A DNA stretch of 60,773 nt, from the NCBI GenBank assembly GCA_030849075.1, contig JASAOO010003433.1, positions 1 through 60,773 on the forward strand, given 5' to 3'. The stretch's first letter is position 1. The number at the start of each line of letters is the position of its first letter. Below the pieces are notes generated by a model. That model had not been told where the DNA came from. It saw only the letters and a program-made list of their open reading frames with translations, and searched no databases. Source of the stretch: Zelonia costaricensis (Eukaryota > Euglenozoa > Kinetoplastea > Trypanosomatida > Trypanosomatidae). Position numbers and translations under genes: made by a program. Below, one piece after another: positions 21,167-30,492 of this stretch.

Positions 21167-21856
21167 CGTTGCAGAAGAGACCGTACGTGCTCCTTGCCGA
21201 GCTCGCTGGTTATCTTGTGTGTGTTTGTGTGGGTGTGCGCTGTTCACTGAAGCTGTGCGGTGTTGACACAAGGCGAAATAGTGGAGGGGGAGGGGGTGTG
21301 AGAGAGGCACACGAGTTGGAGTGGATGCATGGAGGTGGCGGGTGCAGAGCGCACATGCATGCATGTGTGTGTGTGTGTGTATGGAATTGGGTGGACGGCA
21401 AGTGAGGACGTAGTCGGAGGCAATCGGCAGAGGCAAGCAGAGAAACACCACCACCAACAAAAACAAAAAAAAACGGCCGTGTGGAAGAGGCGAACCGCCG
21501 CCGCACTCGAAGTGCTCTCCGTAGGAGATGGCCGCGCACCACACGCTCCACACCGCCTTCCCCCCCCCCGTGCCATCCGTTGCCCACCTAGCCTCGAGTC
21601 GATGTGGAGGTGGCGGTGGATGGGGGCGAAAAAGGGCCCGAGAAGGACCGGGGAGCGCAGACAGGAAAAAAAAAACGGGACATGCGTCACGTCCCGTCTC
21701 AGTGCGTTTATCGGCTTGTGCGCGATGTGCGTGACGGACAACTCACACTCGTGCTAGACGAGCTTGACAGGGACCCGGGAGAGGGGAGGGAGAGGGCCAC
21801 GCGAGCCGGTCGCCGCTGATACGTGTGCGTGTGCACACACCGCCTCCACACACCCG
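21167..21856. other. 0.7 kb spacer with NOL6 splice signals
   Basis: Spacer between the PH-like gene (3' side) and NOL6 (5' side). Purine-rich plus-strand sequence at about 21281-21307 gives a polypyrimidine tract, and the next AG on the transcribed strand is at 21253-21254, a plausible NOL6 acceptor. A GT run lies at about 21365-21380 and an A run near 21467. No gene is supported. Confidence 0.5.
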
Positions 21857-24613
21857 TCACACGTACGTGCGCCGGTGCATCGTGTAGGTGCTCCGCGCTG
21901 GTGCTTCTGCCGTTGCGGGTGGTGGCGCATGCTCGCCGCGGTATGACAGCGGCGGGCGCGCTTCAGCCGCTGGAGGAGGGCGCCGCATCACGTCGCGCTG
22001 TCTCTCACCGTAGTGCTCCACGGGCTGCACACCGTCTTCGTCATCGAAGAGCCGATGGGCACTGAAGCGGGGGGTGCGTAAGGGCTGCTGCCGCGGTGGA
22101 GGACTCACGAGCAGGCCAGCAGCAAGTGCACCCGCCGTCCGTGGCGCCACTCTCTCACCCTCCTCTTGCCGCTCCTCCGCGCGACGCGGCGGTGACGGCC
22201 AGCCACGCGATCGCTGCGCCTCGTAGCGCTGCAGCTTCGCCTCGGTGAGGGTGCGTGGGTCGTCGGCCCGCTGCCCGTGCGGTGACGTCGCGAGTCGGCG
22301 CTGGGCTTCCCGCTGGGCCGCCGCCGCCACCAACTCTGCTGTCTGTGGAGCCACACCCGGCAGATGCCTCCGGTGCTGTTCGAGCTGCTGCCTCGCTTGT
22401 CGCTCCTCGTCAAGCTGATAGTGCAGCGTGCGGCGCTCGTGCTGCCACCGCGCGGCCTCCTCGCGGTGCTCGCGCTGAAGCTGATCGACGTGGGCGGACA
22501 TGCGCACATCGTACTCCTCGAACGCATCCTGCACAGCTTCCAGCTCGGCGCGGTGGGCCTGCCGCAGTCGCTCCTCCACATCCGCCACCTCCTGTGCGTG
22601 AGCGCGGCGCAGGTCGTTCACTTCCTGCTGCGTCGCGGCAAGGGCGGCTTCGACCTGTTTCAGATGCGAAGTGTGGGCAACTTCGGAGGCGCGCAGGCGC
22701 CGGCGCTCCTCCCGCACCTCTGCCAGCTCCAGGAGGAGGGATTCGTGTGCGTGCAGACTTCGGCGGAGCTGCGCAACCGTCGCCGCCTGGGCTGCGACCT
22801 CTGCCTGGAGGACGTCGATGTCAGCGACGGCGTGGACGGGTTGACTGCGAGCGGGCGAGGGCATGTCCTGGGTCGTCTCGTTGAGGCCTTCCGGTGAGGG
22901 GCGTGGGCGCGTTGTCGCCCGCGTCGCTGCTGATGGGATCGATAGGTCCTCCGTGCGACGCAGCCACGCCCCCTCATCCTCCATCGACCCCGCAGATCGC
23001 GGTGGGGGTGGCGCAGCGCTGTTCCAGCACGGCAGAAGTTGCCGGTTCTGCGATGGCGTCCACACTGTCTCGTGATTCTCGGACGCTGGATGGTGAGCGT
23101 GCGGCTGCGGTTCTTGCAGCTGGAGGGCACCCTGCCGCACTTCACTCGCACGGTGGCTGCTCTGACGGCCGATGTCGTCCCGACCATCCACACTGCCACC
23201 GCGGCTTGCACTCTTGCGACTGCGCGACGCCGCTGTGCCGTCGTGCTCGCCTGCACTGGGGAGGAACTCCAGAGGCGGCGGCACGGGAAGCGACGGCTGC
23301 TGCTGCTGCTGCTGCGATGATTGCGGCGCCTGTGGTGGCGCGGCAGGGGCCTCGCGCCGCGGCACGGCCCGAAGCGGGGAGGGGGTGCGTGCCTGCGGTA
23401 GTGCTTCTTCGGTAGCTGCCACGGACAACTCGACCGTCGCTGTTGTCTCCTTGAGGGGCAGCGGCGGCGGCGCGTCAGGCGCGTCGGGGTCCTCTGCGCG
23501 TGCTAGAACGGCTGGGGGCGGCGGTGGTGGCACCGGCGCGGGAGGGCTTGGCGCTCGCGGGTTTACCTCCAATGCTGGCGCAGGCGGAGTGCTGACACGC
23601 ACGGCGTCCTCGCGCACCGGCGATTGTGCGCCGCCCGCCTCCTCGGCATGCAGCGGCTCTGGCGACGCCGGCTCCGCGGTGTGCGTGCTCTCTGGGGACT
23701 GAAGTGGCGTCGTGCTGCACGAGCGAGGTGACGGAGGCGACGATGCACTGCTGGCACTTGCAGGCCGGCTGCGCTCCTGCGCCACGGCCGGTGGTGAGGG
23801 CCCGGCCCCCGCAGCGGTGGGCCGTGTTTCCGCCACGGGGTCTGCAGACGGCGTCATAGACGCCGCACTTGCCGACGTCCGCAGCGACAGCAGCGGACGC
23901 GGTGCCGGCTCAGGCGCCTCGCAGCGCTCGAGCACCCGTGGCACCACAGGGTCCTGACGCCGGTCCGGCATCGACGCCAGTGGCCTTCCCGCCGCGTCTG
24001 TGGGGCCCGGCTCGCCGGGCACGTTGAACACCACCGCACCAGCCGGCAGCGCACATAGCTGCGCAGCGCGTCGTAGCGCAACGACAAACGCGTCGCCGTC
24101 CTCAGTGCGCACAAACTGCAGCGCGAGCGCCGCCTCCTGCGCGATGCCGAGAGTGACGATGGAGGCCCACGCACCCTCGCCTGCCTCGGCGTGGCTCTTC
24201 CTTCGGCCCGGGCTTGCTGGTGCGTCATCACCGTCGGCGTCGTCGTGACGGCTGGAGCGGGAAAAGAAGGAGGCGAGGAAGGACGTTGATGTTTGCCGCT
24301 TCGGGGACGTCTTACTGCCGCTCTCGCTGATGCTGCTGCCTTCACTGTCGGTGCTGCTACGGGGACAGAGCGTCACGCGCTCCACACGGCCCACATCGAT
24401 ACCGCGAGTGATGCCGCCCGTCGGCAGGCACACGTACACGCGGGCGTCCGCCACGACGACGAGGCGAGGGAGACTGCTGCCGTCAACGCCAAGCTTCAGC
24501 ACATGGCGCTTGTAGAGCACCGTGGGGGCCGGCGCGGGGGCGGGACTCGGACGTCGTTCCGCAGTGGTCAGTGTATTCACGGGTGACGCAGCAGAAGGTG
24601 AAGCGACGCTCAT
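21857..24613 (-). CDS. PH-like domain and coiled-coil protein, unknown function
   Basis: Predicted 918 residues. Residues 30-205 resemble a PH-like fold: basic LYKRHVLKLG, strands PRLVVVADARVYVCLPTGG and GIDVGRVERVTLC, a low-complexity loop, then IVTLGIAQEAALALQFV and a closing helix GDAFVVALRRAAQLC. Residues 210-590 are disordered and Pro/Ser-rich, with a polyproline near 365 and a Gln run. Residues about 594-754 are a strong coiled coil rich in Leu, Glu, Arg and Ala with heptad spacing. The tail is basic and Pro-rich. PH-like plus coiled-coil architecture is common among trypanosomatid cytoskeletal and flagellar-base proteins; membrane binding is possible but not shown. The longer in-frame extension to 26245 is only a shadow of the neighbouring ARPC1 gene, so the start is placed at MSVASPS. 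Confidence 0.8.
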   Translation of the reverse strand: MSVASPSAASPVNTLTTAERRPSPAPAPAPTVLYKRHVLKLGVDGSSLPRLVVVADARVYVCLPTGGITRGIDVGRVERVTLCPRSSTDSEGSSISESGSKTSPKRQTSTSFLASFFSRSSRHDDADGDDAPASPGRRKSHAEAGEGAWASIVTLGIAQEAALALQFVRTEDGDAFVVALRRAAQLCALPAGAVVFNVPGEPGPTDAAGRPLASMPDRRQDPVVPRVLERCEAPEPAPRPLLSLRTSASAASMTPSADPVAETRPTAAGAGPSPPAVAQERSRPASASSASSPPSPRSCSTTPLQSPESTHTAEPASPEPLHAEEAGGAQSPVREDAVRVSTPPAPALEVNPRAPSPPAPVPPPPPPAVLARAEDPDAPDAPPPLPLKETTATVELSVAATEEALPQARTPSPLRAVPRREAPAAPPQAPQSSQQQQQQPSLPVPPPLEFLPSAGEHDGTAASRSRKSASRGGSVDGRDDIGRQSSHRASEVRQGALQLQEPQPHAHHPASENHETVWTPSQNRQLLPCWNSAAPPPPRSAGSMEDEGAWLRRTEDLSIPSAATRATTRPRPSPEGLNETTQDMPSPARSQPVHAVADIDVLQAEVAAQAATVAQLRRSLHAHESLLLELAEVREERRRLRASEVAHTSHLKQVEAALAATQQEVNDLRRAHAQEVADVEERLRQAHRAELEAVQDAFEEYDVRMSAHVDQLQREHREEAARWQHERRTLHYQLDEERQARQQLEQHRRHLPGVAPQTAELVAAAAQREAQRRLATSPHGQRADDPRTLTEAKLQRYEAQRSRGWPSPPRRAEERQEEGERVAPRTAGALAAGLLVSPPPRQQPLRTPRFSAHRLFDDEDGVQPVEHYGERQRDVMRRPPPAAEARPPLSYRGEHAPPPATAEAPARSTYTMHRRTYV

Positions 24614-24693
24614 GACGGCGGTGTTGCGGCAGAGACAAAAAAGTGAGGCAAGGGAGGGAGGGGAGGGGGGGGTCTCGGGCTGCGGGCCGGGAC

Positions 24694-24709
24694 CTGCAGA
24701 AGAAGAAGA
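24694..24709 (-). promoter_or_regulatory. Candidate splice acceptor of the PH-like gene
   Basis: On the transcribed strand a short CTTCTTCTTCTGC tract ends in AG at 24694-24695, about 80 bases upstream of the ATG. A second pyrimidine-rich stretch lies at about 24628-24670, but no AG separates it from the ATG, so the upstream AG is preferred. Confidence 0.45.
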
Positions 24710-25064
24710 TGGCAGTGCGATAGACAAATGTGTTGACGTCGATGCTGATCTATGGAGTGCGCTCCTGCGCGGGAAGAGCTCGTGTGTACAGCGCTGTGCT
24801 CCGTTGATGTCGTGTACCTGTGTATGTATGCGTGTGTGTGTGTGTGTGTGTTCAGTGCGTGGTGGCGCTTTGCTGCGTGAGCTGCCACAAGGTGCCACAG
24901 CTGAGGAGAAAGGGAAAGGAGGTGAGTAGTCGTGAGCGAGGTGAGCCCATGAGAAGAAGTCCCCCCCCTCCCCACGTGGGCGAGATGCACTTTTCGAGTG
25001 GGCGGCCCCTCCCTTCTCTGATTGCACTCCCTCCGGTGGAACGTGACTGGTACGGTTTCTTCTT

Positions 25065-25102
<38 letters not shown>

Positions 25103-25106
25103 CGTC
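24710..25106. other. 0.4 kb spacer, ARPC1 3' flank with (GT)n
   Basis: Short spacer between ARPC1 (3' side) and the PH-like gene (5' side). Besides GT runs at about 24834-24850 and 25069-25100 I see nothing in it. The second GT run sits six bases beyond the ARPC1 stop, so it would be transcribed into the start of that 3'UTR. Confidence 0.6.
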
Positions 25107-26795
25107 TCACTCCCCTTCCGACGCGGCGGTTGAACACACACGCCAGAGATGTACGCGGGCGTCGCGCCCGGCCGACACCATCGTCGACTCCGCTTGCGGC
25201 GCCCCCACCGACGGCGGCACGCGCACGAGCAGATGAATGGGCGCCCGGTGCGGGGGGCTCGCTCGCCGCGCTGACGCCACCGCCGCCGCACCGCGCGCGC
25301 CAACGCCACCAACACTAGTGGTCGCGTGCGAGTCGTTCGTGAGCCGTAGGGGGGCGACAGCAGCGCGGCCCCGCTCCAGCAGCTCACGTGCGCGCTGGCG
25401 CACAGACTTGGCCATCGGCGTGGCCTCCACGAGAGCGGCAGCGCTGGGGTCATTATGGGTGGAAACACGGCGATGCACTTGAGCTGTGCTGCTGATGCTC
25501 GCGGGGGTGAGCGCTTCTGCCGTGGCGGTTGCCGGCACAGCTGCGGCGTCCTGTGAAGGCAGCGCAGTTTCCGACAGGGTGTGCGGCGGAACGATGCGCC
25601 ACGCCGCACAGCCCGACTCGCTCGACGCCGCGGCGTCTTGGCCGCGTGCGAAGACGTACACGAAGCCGTCAAAGCACGCTGCGGCGAGCAGCGACTCGGA
25701 GAGGAAGGCGCAGCGCGTGAGGGGCAGCTGGCGGAGCGGCACAGCCGCATGCGCTGGCGGGCACGGCGACTCGGCAGGCCAGCACCACACATGCAGGGTG
25801 CTGTCGTGGGCTGCCACGACGAGCTGCTGCCCGGACGGACTCCAGCCCGCGTCGTGCACCCAGCTGGAGAAGCGGTGCGAGAAGTGCACGTGCCCAAACG
25901 GCTGAGGCGGCGGCGCGTGAGCGGCCTCACCTCCGACCTCGCCACCGTGTGACGTGCTGTCGTGGTCACGACTGTGGGCACCGCGGACTTCATCCACGCT
26001 CTTGATGTACGTGGACCGCACCTCCACCGCCCCGTCCAGCCACGTAACCGCGACACGCGTGTTGTCACACGGGTGCGGCACCAAGGCCGTGACGGCACAC
26101 GCGCGCGCAGCAGCGAGACCACAGTCCATCGACGCGGGTGTTGGCGCGGTGTCCACGAGCCGGCAGATCCACCACCGCTGGCGCACGTCGTAGCGGCCCA
26201 CCGCGACGGTGCCGCCGGCAGTACCGATATACAATTTTGCTCCATCCATGCTCCACGCCGCGACTGTCGGGCTCAGACGCACCTCGGCGCTCAGCATCAC
26301 GAGCTGCGGGACGGCGCTGAAGCGGTGCGCCGTGGCGGCGTCGTCGCCGTTGCTCTGTGGCACCCACACACACGCCGCGCGATCGGCGCTCACGGAGAGC
26401 AGCGCAGACGTGCGTGGGTGCCACGCGAGGGCGGTGACGGGTTCCTCGTGGCCACCCGTGAGCACCTGCGTCACGAGCCACTGCGTAAACTCTGCGATGG
26501 CGCCGCCGGGGATTGCCTCCCCTGCTGCGCTGCTCGACGTGGGCGAGCCAGCGACACGCCCACCACCGCCACGCGGCGCTGCGACGCGCGTACGGGCAAC
26601 GTAAACCGCGCACGCGTCTTCGCTGGTGCCGTGAAGCGGGAGGCGTGGGCTGCGTCGCACGGCGTAGGCCGCGCGGCTGCCGTTGTGGCTGAATGCGATG
26701 GCGGCCAGGGACGGCGATGACGAGGCCGCTCTTCCGTGACGATCGGCGCGTTGGACCTCCGCACTGGACGAGGTGACGCAGCGGATGGAGGCCAT
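25107..26795 (-). CDS. ARPC1: Arp2/3 complex subunit 1 (ARPC1/p41-Arc), WD40 propeller
   Basis: Predicted 562 residues; ARPC1 is usually about 370. The family is the seven-bladed propeller subunit of the Arp2/3 actin-nucleating complex. Seen here: an N-terminal blade with IAFSHNGSRAAYAV; EEPVTALAWHPRTSALLSVSADRAACVW near 120-150; and the most diagnostic stretch: RQRWWICRLV near 205, STYIKSVDEVRG near 260, FGHVHFSH then SWVHDAGWSPSGQQLVVAAHDSTLHVW near 300-335. These match the ARPC1 sequence order 'WWVSK..', 'SAYIKEVDE', 'GWVHGVCFS.SG....SHDST'. The last blade (STMVSAGRDARVHLWRV) is split from the rest by an insert of roughly 130 Ala/Ser-rich residues. The insert also carries KSVRQRARELLERGR, a basic helix. 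The start at 26795 follows a good splice acceptor. Confidence 0.85.
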   Translation of the reverse strand: MASIRCVTSSSAEVQRADRHGRAASSSPSLAAIAFSHNGSRAAYAVRRSPRLPLHGTSEDACAVYVARTRVAAPRGGGGRVAGSPTSSSAAGEAIPGGAIAEFTQWLVTQVLTGGHEEPVTALAWHPRTSALLSVSADRAACVWVPQSNGDDAATAHRFSAVPQLVMLSAEVRLSPTVAAWSMDGAKLYIGTAGGTVAVGRYDVRQRWWICRLVDTAPTPASMDCGLAAARACAVTALVPHPCDNTRVAVTWLDGAVEVRSTYIKSVDEVRGAHSRDHDSTSHGGEVGGEAAHAPPPQPFGHVHFSHRFSSWVHDAGWSPSGQQLVVAAHDSTLHVWCWPAESPCPPAHAAVPLRQLPLTRCAFLSESLLAAACFDGFVYVFARGQDAAASSESGCAAWRIVPPHTLSETALPSQDAAAVPATATAEALTPASISSTAQVHRRVSTHNDPSAAALVEATPMAKSVRQRARELLERGRAAVAPLRLTNDSHATTSVGGVGARGAAAVASARRASPPHRAPIHLLVRVPPSVGAPQAESTMVSAGRDARVHLWRVCSTAASEGE

Positions 26796-26831
26796 AGCGG
26801 ACGATGATGACGCGTGCGATGCCTACGCGCG

Positions 26832-26880
26832 CTTGTGTGGAGGTGGGTGGGTTGGGGGAGGGGGGTGGGAGTGGGGGCTG
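26832..26880 (-). promoter_or_regulatory. Candidate splice acceptor and polypyrimidine tract of ARPC1
   Basis: Plus-strand G-rich purine sequence at 26834-26880 reads as a C-rich pyrimidine tract on the transcribed strand. The first AG after it is at 26832-26833, about 37 bases upstream of the ATG at 26795. Confidence 0.5.
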
Positions 26881-27195
26881 TGACCTCGCCACCCGACCTT
26901 TTGGGCGTGTTCAGCAAGTGGAAAAAAAAAAAGAGTACAAACAGAAGCGGTAGCACCCGTGAAGGGTTGAGTGATGAGGGAGCTGTGTTGCGCCAACAGA
27001 GAGCAGCACCGCAGCTTTGATGTGGCACATCCAGCGCGCTGCCCCGGCTTCAGCTCGTAGCACTCCTTCCCCCTCCCCCCCTCAGCATCTCCCCAGTGCG
27101 CGACTCTCGCTCGATCCATGCTGTTTCTTAGCTTCTTCGTTTCTTAACTTCTGTGTGAAGATCCCGTCGGCGGCTTCGGCACTTCGCGCCCTCCC
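26881..27195. other. 0.3 kb spacer, 3' flank of the PPR-PIN gene
   Basis: Short spacer between the PPR-PIN gene (3' side) and ARPC1 (5' side). An A run lies near 26923-26933. No other signal is seen. Confidence 0.6.
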
Positions 27196-30100
27196 TCAAG
27201 CCTCGTTCAGAAGGTTCATGAGAAGCGCGGCATCAAGCGCGTCCTCGCCATCCGCGCTGGTGGGCGACGGCGTCAGCGAGGCGGTGGCGACGTCCGCGCT
27301 ACGACGCGTCGCCTCCACATTCGCGACGGCAAGCCCCGGCGAGTCCGGGGAAGTGCGGCGCAGGCTCGCCTTGTACAGCTCTTGTGTGGCGTCCATGCCA
27401 AGCACCTCTTGGGGTGCCCGTTGGTGTGCTGCCGCAGCGCTGCCACCGTGGCCAGTCCCGTGGCGGCGCTCCACAATCTCCTCTGCGTGCGCCCCCGCGG
27501 GCGGCGCCTCCTTCCCCTTCGCGGTGCCCTCCGAGGGGTGCCGCGGAATGGCGAGCGTGGGCGGCACCCAGTTGGGGTTCGTGCGCGGGTTGTGGTACGA
27601 CACGCGCCGCAGTGCCGCCTGCAGCGACTCATCGATATGGCCGCCGCCGCTGCCCTGCTGATAGCGCGGCGTGCGGCGGCCGGCGCACGCCTGCTTGAGT
27701 GCCACGACGTACTTGCCGCACCGCTCGTACTGCGTGGAGACGAGCACGATAGACGCCGTGGGGTGCTGGGCGTAGAGGCTGCTGTTGCTGCTGCCGCCGC
27801 TGTTGTTCGTAGTGCCCTGGCGAGCGAGGTGCAAGGCAGTGGCGGCGGCGCGCGCGAAGAGGTCGGTGACACCCACGCCGTAGCGCCGCGTTTCGCGACT
27901 CCAGCGCAGCTCCTCCTCTAGCGAGACAAGGTGAATCACATCCTTGTACTGCGCCAGGAAGCGAGCAAGGCGGCGGCGGCGGTGCTCAACCACGGTGTCG
28001 GCCTCTTCGCCTCCAGCCGTCTCCTGCCACACGGGGTCGTGCAGGCCGGCCTGCGCTCCTTTAGCCATCGCCCCCTCCACGCGCCGCCCGCTCGCCCGCT
28101 GCAGCGACACCAGCGCCGAGTACGGAATGACCAGCACCGAGTAGTGCGTGACGAAGGGCATCACACACGCGTCCAGGTCGGCCAGCACGTCCGCGGCCAG
28201 CACGGCGATGCAAAGCCGTTCCTGGTGCGGCACACGCGTTGGCGACTGCGGCGGCATGCCAACGAACGCGTTCATGCGCTGCTGGGCGATGCGGAGCAGG
28301 GGCACCAGGTACGGCTTGAGACGGCGGTCCATCTCGAGGTCCACGCGCAGCCGCAGCAGGGCACTCTCCACGGCGCGCACGTAGAGGGGGAAGCGCTCCA
28401 GCAGCACCGGCTCCAGCGCCACGCCTCCTGCAGACGTGTGGCCGTGCACAGCAGTGGCTGCCTCGTCTACGCCCGCGTGCGAGGCTCCGCGGTGGTCCTT
28501 GCCGCCGATCCCGTCGCTGAGCTGCGCGAGGGCGCGCACGGCGCCTTCGTGCAGGTCGAACAGCTGCAGGGCCGTGCGCACACCCGCCGGCGCGCGAGCC
28601 ACGGCTTGCACCACATAAGCGTACGTGTGCGGCGTCGGCGCGATGTGGTAGCGCTCTGTCATGAGCTGCAGCACCTCCTGCGCCTCACGCGCCGTGACCG
28701 CGCCAGCCAGCACGGCGTGAAAGCTGGCACGCGATAGCGGCGCCCCCGCCTCCATCAGCACGTCGAGCGTCTTGCGGGCATCCGCACCGTAGCCGGCGGC
28801 AGAGTAGGAGAGCAGCAGGTTTGTGTAGACGTGCGGGGTGAAGCTGCCCACCCCGCAGACGTGCCGCGCTTCGTGGTAGAAGGCGAAGGCATGCATCGGC
28901 TCGCGTGTGGAGGCGCAGCAGGCGATGAGCGCCGCGTACGTGTCCGCGGTCGGCGTCAGCCCGCCATCACGCAGGCGGCGGTATAGGGAGAGCGCGATGG
29001 ACATGCGTTGCGACTCCGCCACCGCGCGGCTCGCCGCGTCGATGAGGGCCGTGTACAGTGGCACGCTGACCGGCACCGCCGCTGCAACCTCGCTCTCGAC
29101 GAGCAATGCGCGCAGCTCCGTGAACTCCGCTGTGGTGCGGCTGCTGTGGGCGAGGGCGACGAGGGCGTCGGCCATGTCCCCCGCGGTGGCGGCGAAGCGG
29201 CCCGCCTCGGCGTGCTGCAGGAAGCGACGGTAGAGGCTAAGCGCCGTGGCGAAGTCGCGGTGGTGCTCGTTGGCGCAGGCCTGCATCGCACAGACATGGT
29301 CCTGGGCCGTCACCGGTTCCACGTGCTCCTGCGCTGCGGCGTCCACGAGGGCGACCGCGTCGTCCATGCTGAAGGTCTCCTCCGCGTCGGCTGCGTGATC
29401 GCTGCTGGTGGGACGGCGAAGCTGGCGTTCCTGCAGCTGAATGAGGTTCTCCAGCGCGCTGAGGGCCTGCAGACGCGCGCCTGTGACGGCGGCGAGCCGC
29501 AGCAGTCCGTGCAGGAGCGCCGCGTGGGCAGCCGCAGGGAGCACCCACGGCGCCGCCGCTGCAGCAGGCACCATCGACCCCGCTGCGCGTCCCTCGACCT
29601 CATCTTCATGGTTGCAAGCGTACGCTCCGCCCGCTCCTGGCACAGCGGGCGGAGGCAAAGGCGTAGAGCCGGCAGCGACGGCGGCGTCCGCGGCGGTGTC
29701 CAACGCGTCCAGCTGAGCGAGGAGCTCGGCCATGCCCGCGTGGCTCCCCGCGTCGCCGAGCGTCTCTGCCGCCGCCACCGCGTCACGCGCCTCGGCGAGA
29801 ACCGCCTGCAGCACCATCTGCACATCCCGCGCACGGCTCAGCGCACGGCGCGCCCCCGCCCGGGCAGCGGGCGAAGAGGCGCTGGACCCTGCGCCGAGTT
29901 GCTGTGTCTCGTGCGGCCGGCTGCCGGTGTCGCCGTCCGCAGCGAGGCGGAGCAGGTCGGTGAGGACCTGGAGCGGCACCGGGGCGTAGGCGGCGCGGGT
30001 GAGCTCGCGCACGGACGCGTAGGCGCCATGCGTCAGACGTGCGCGGTAGGCGCGGGTGGAGTAGGGGTGCGTGGCAGGGATGGGTGCTGTCGCAGCGCTC

Positions 30101-30444
30101 GAAGTCCCGTCTGGCACGCTCGCGGTGCGACTGCCTTGGCGCGTGTGCTTGTCGAGAAACACTGGTCCTGAGGCTGTGGCTGCCGCCGCGCTGGGGTCAC
30201 TCGTGCCTGACGACCCTGGACGGACGGGCACCGCCTCTGACGGGCTCCAGTCCCGCAGATGATGCGTGGAGGCGAACGGCGCAGGGGGCGGTGTCGTGGA
30301 AGTTGTGAAGAGCCGGTGCGGCGTGGCGACAACGAGACGGCTCCCTCGGCATCGGCGCGTGCCGTGGCACGAGACGGCGAGTGCGCGGCGGAGTGGGGCT
30401 GCGGTGAAGCGCAGGGCGACTGACCCGAGCCGCGCCTGCTGCAT
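27196..30444 (-). CDS. Mitochondrial PPR protein with PIN-like C-terminal domain
   Basis: Predicted 1082 residues. The N-terminus (first 50 residues) is rich in Arg, Ala, Leu and Thr and lacks acidic residues, fitting mitochondrial import. Residues about 350-640 hold roughly seven helix-pair repeats of pentatricopeptide type; the clearest are YTALIDAAS...ALSLYRRLRDGGLTP, TYAALIACCAS...AFAFYHEARHV and VYTNLLLSYSAAGYGADARKTLDVLMEAGAP (about 455-570). Residues about 735-920 fit a PIN-type nuclease fold: ERLCIAVLAADVLADLD, then HYSVLVIPYSALVSLQ, a helix-rich part with VTDLFARAAATALHLA, and SIVLVSTQYERCGKYVVALKQA. Acidic residues usually found after the second strand and in the 'SND' position are not visible, so catalysis is doubtful. 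PPR proteins bind organelle RNA; a role in kinetoplast transcript processing or mitoribosome assembly is inference. Not PRORP: the NYN-type motif of protein-only RNase P is not seen. Confidence 0.75.
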   Translation of the reverse strand: MQQARLGSVALRFTAAPLRRALAVSCHGTRRCRGSRLVVATPHRLFTTSTTPPPAPFASTHHLRDWSPSEAVPVRPGSSGTSDPSAAAATASGPVFLDKHTRQGSRTASVPDGTSSAATAPIPATHPYSTRAYRARLTHGAYASVRELTRAAYAPVPLQVLTDLLRLAADGDTGSRPHETQQLGAGSSASSPAARAGARRALSRARDVQMVLQAVLAEARDAVAAAETLGDAGSHAGMAELLAQLDALDTAADAAVAAGSTPLPPPAVPGAGGAYACNHEDEVEGRAAGSMVPAAAAAPWVLPAAAHAALLHGLLRLAAVTGARLQALSALENLIQLQERQLRRPTSSDHAADAEETFSMDDAVALVDAAAQEHVEPVTAQDHVCAMQACANEHHRDFATALSLYRRFLQHAEAGRFAATAGDMADALVALAHSSRTTAEFTELRALLVESEVAAAVPVSVPLYTALIDAASRAVAESQRMSIALSLYRRLRDGGLTPTADTYAALIACCASTREPMHAFAFYHEARHVCGVGSFTPHVYTNLLLSYSAAGYGADARKTLDVLMEAGAPLSRASFHAVLAGAVTAREAQEVLQLMTERYHIAPTPHTYAYVVQAVARAPAGVRTALQLFDLHEGAVRALAQLSDGIGGKDHRGASHAGVDEAATAVHGHTSAGGVALEPVLLERFPLYVRAVESALLRLRVDLEMDRRLKPYLVPLLRIAQQRMNAFVGMPPQSPTRVPHQERLCIAVLAADVLADLDACVMPFVTHYSVLVIPYSALVSLQRASGRRVEGAMAKGAQAGLHDPVWQETAGGEEADTVVEHRRRRLARFLAQYKDVIHLVSLEEELRWSRETRRYGVGVTDLFARAAATALHLARQGTTNNSGGSSNSSLYAQHPTASIVLVSTQYERCGKYVVALKQACAGRRTPRYQQGSGGGHIDESLQAALRRVSYHNPRTNPNWVPPTLAIPRHPSEGTAKGKEAPPAGAHAEEIVERRHGTGHGGSAAAAHQRAPQEVLGMDATQELYKASLRRTSPDSPGLAVANVEATRRSADVATASLTPSPTSADGEDALDAALLMNLLNEA

Positions 30445-30460
30445 CTCGTGCGCGGGTCTG

Positions 30461-30492
<32 letters not shown>

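Noticed and set aside
17621..21250. 1209-codon open frame on the plus strand across NOL6
   Set aside because: It is antisense to a gene with clear family motifs. Very GC-rich third positions keep antisense frames open, and its composition is Arg/His/Leu-rich with no recognisable domain.
24614..26245. N-terminal extension of the PH-like protein to 26245
   Set aside because: The extension runs in a shifted frame over ARPC1 and through (CA)n sequence; splice signals lie at 24694-24709.
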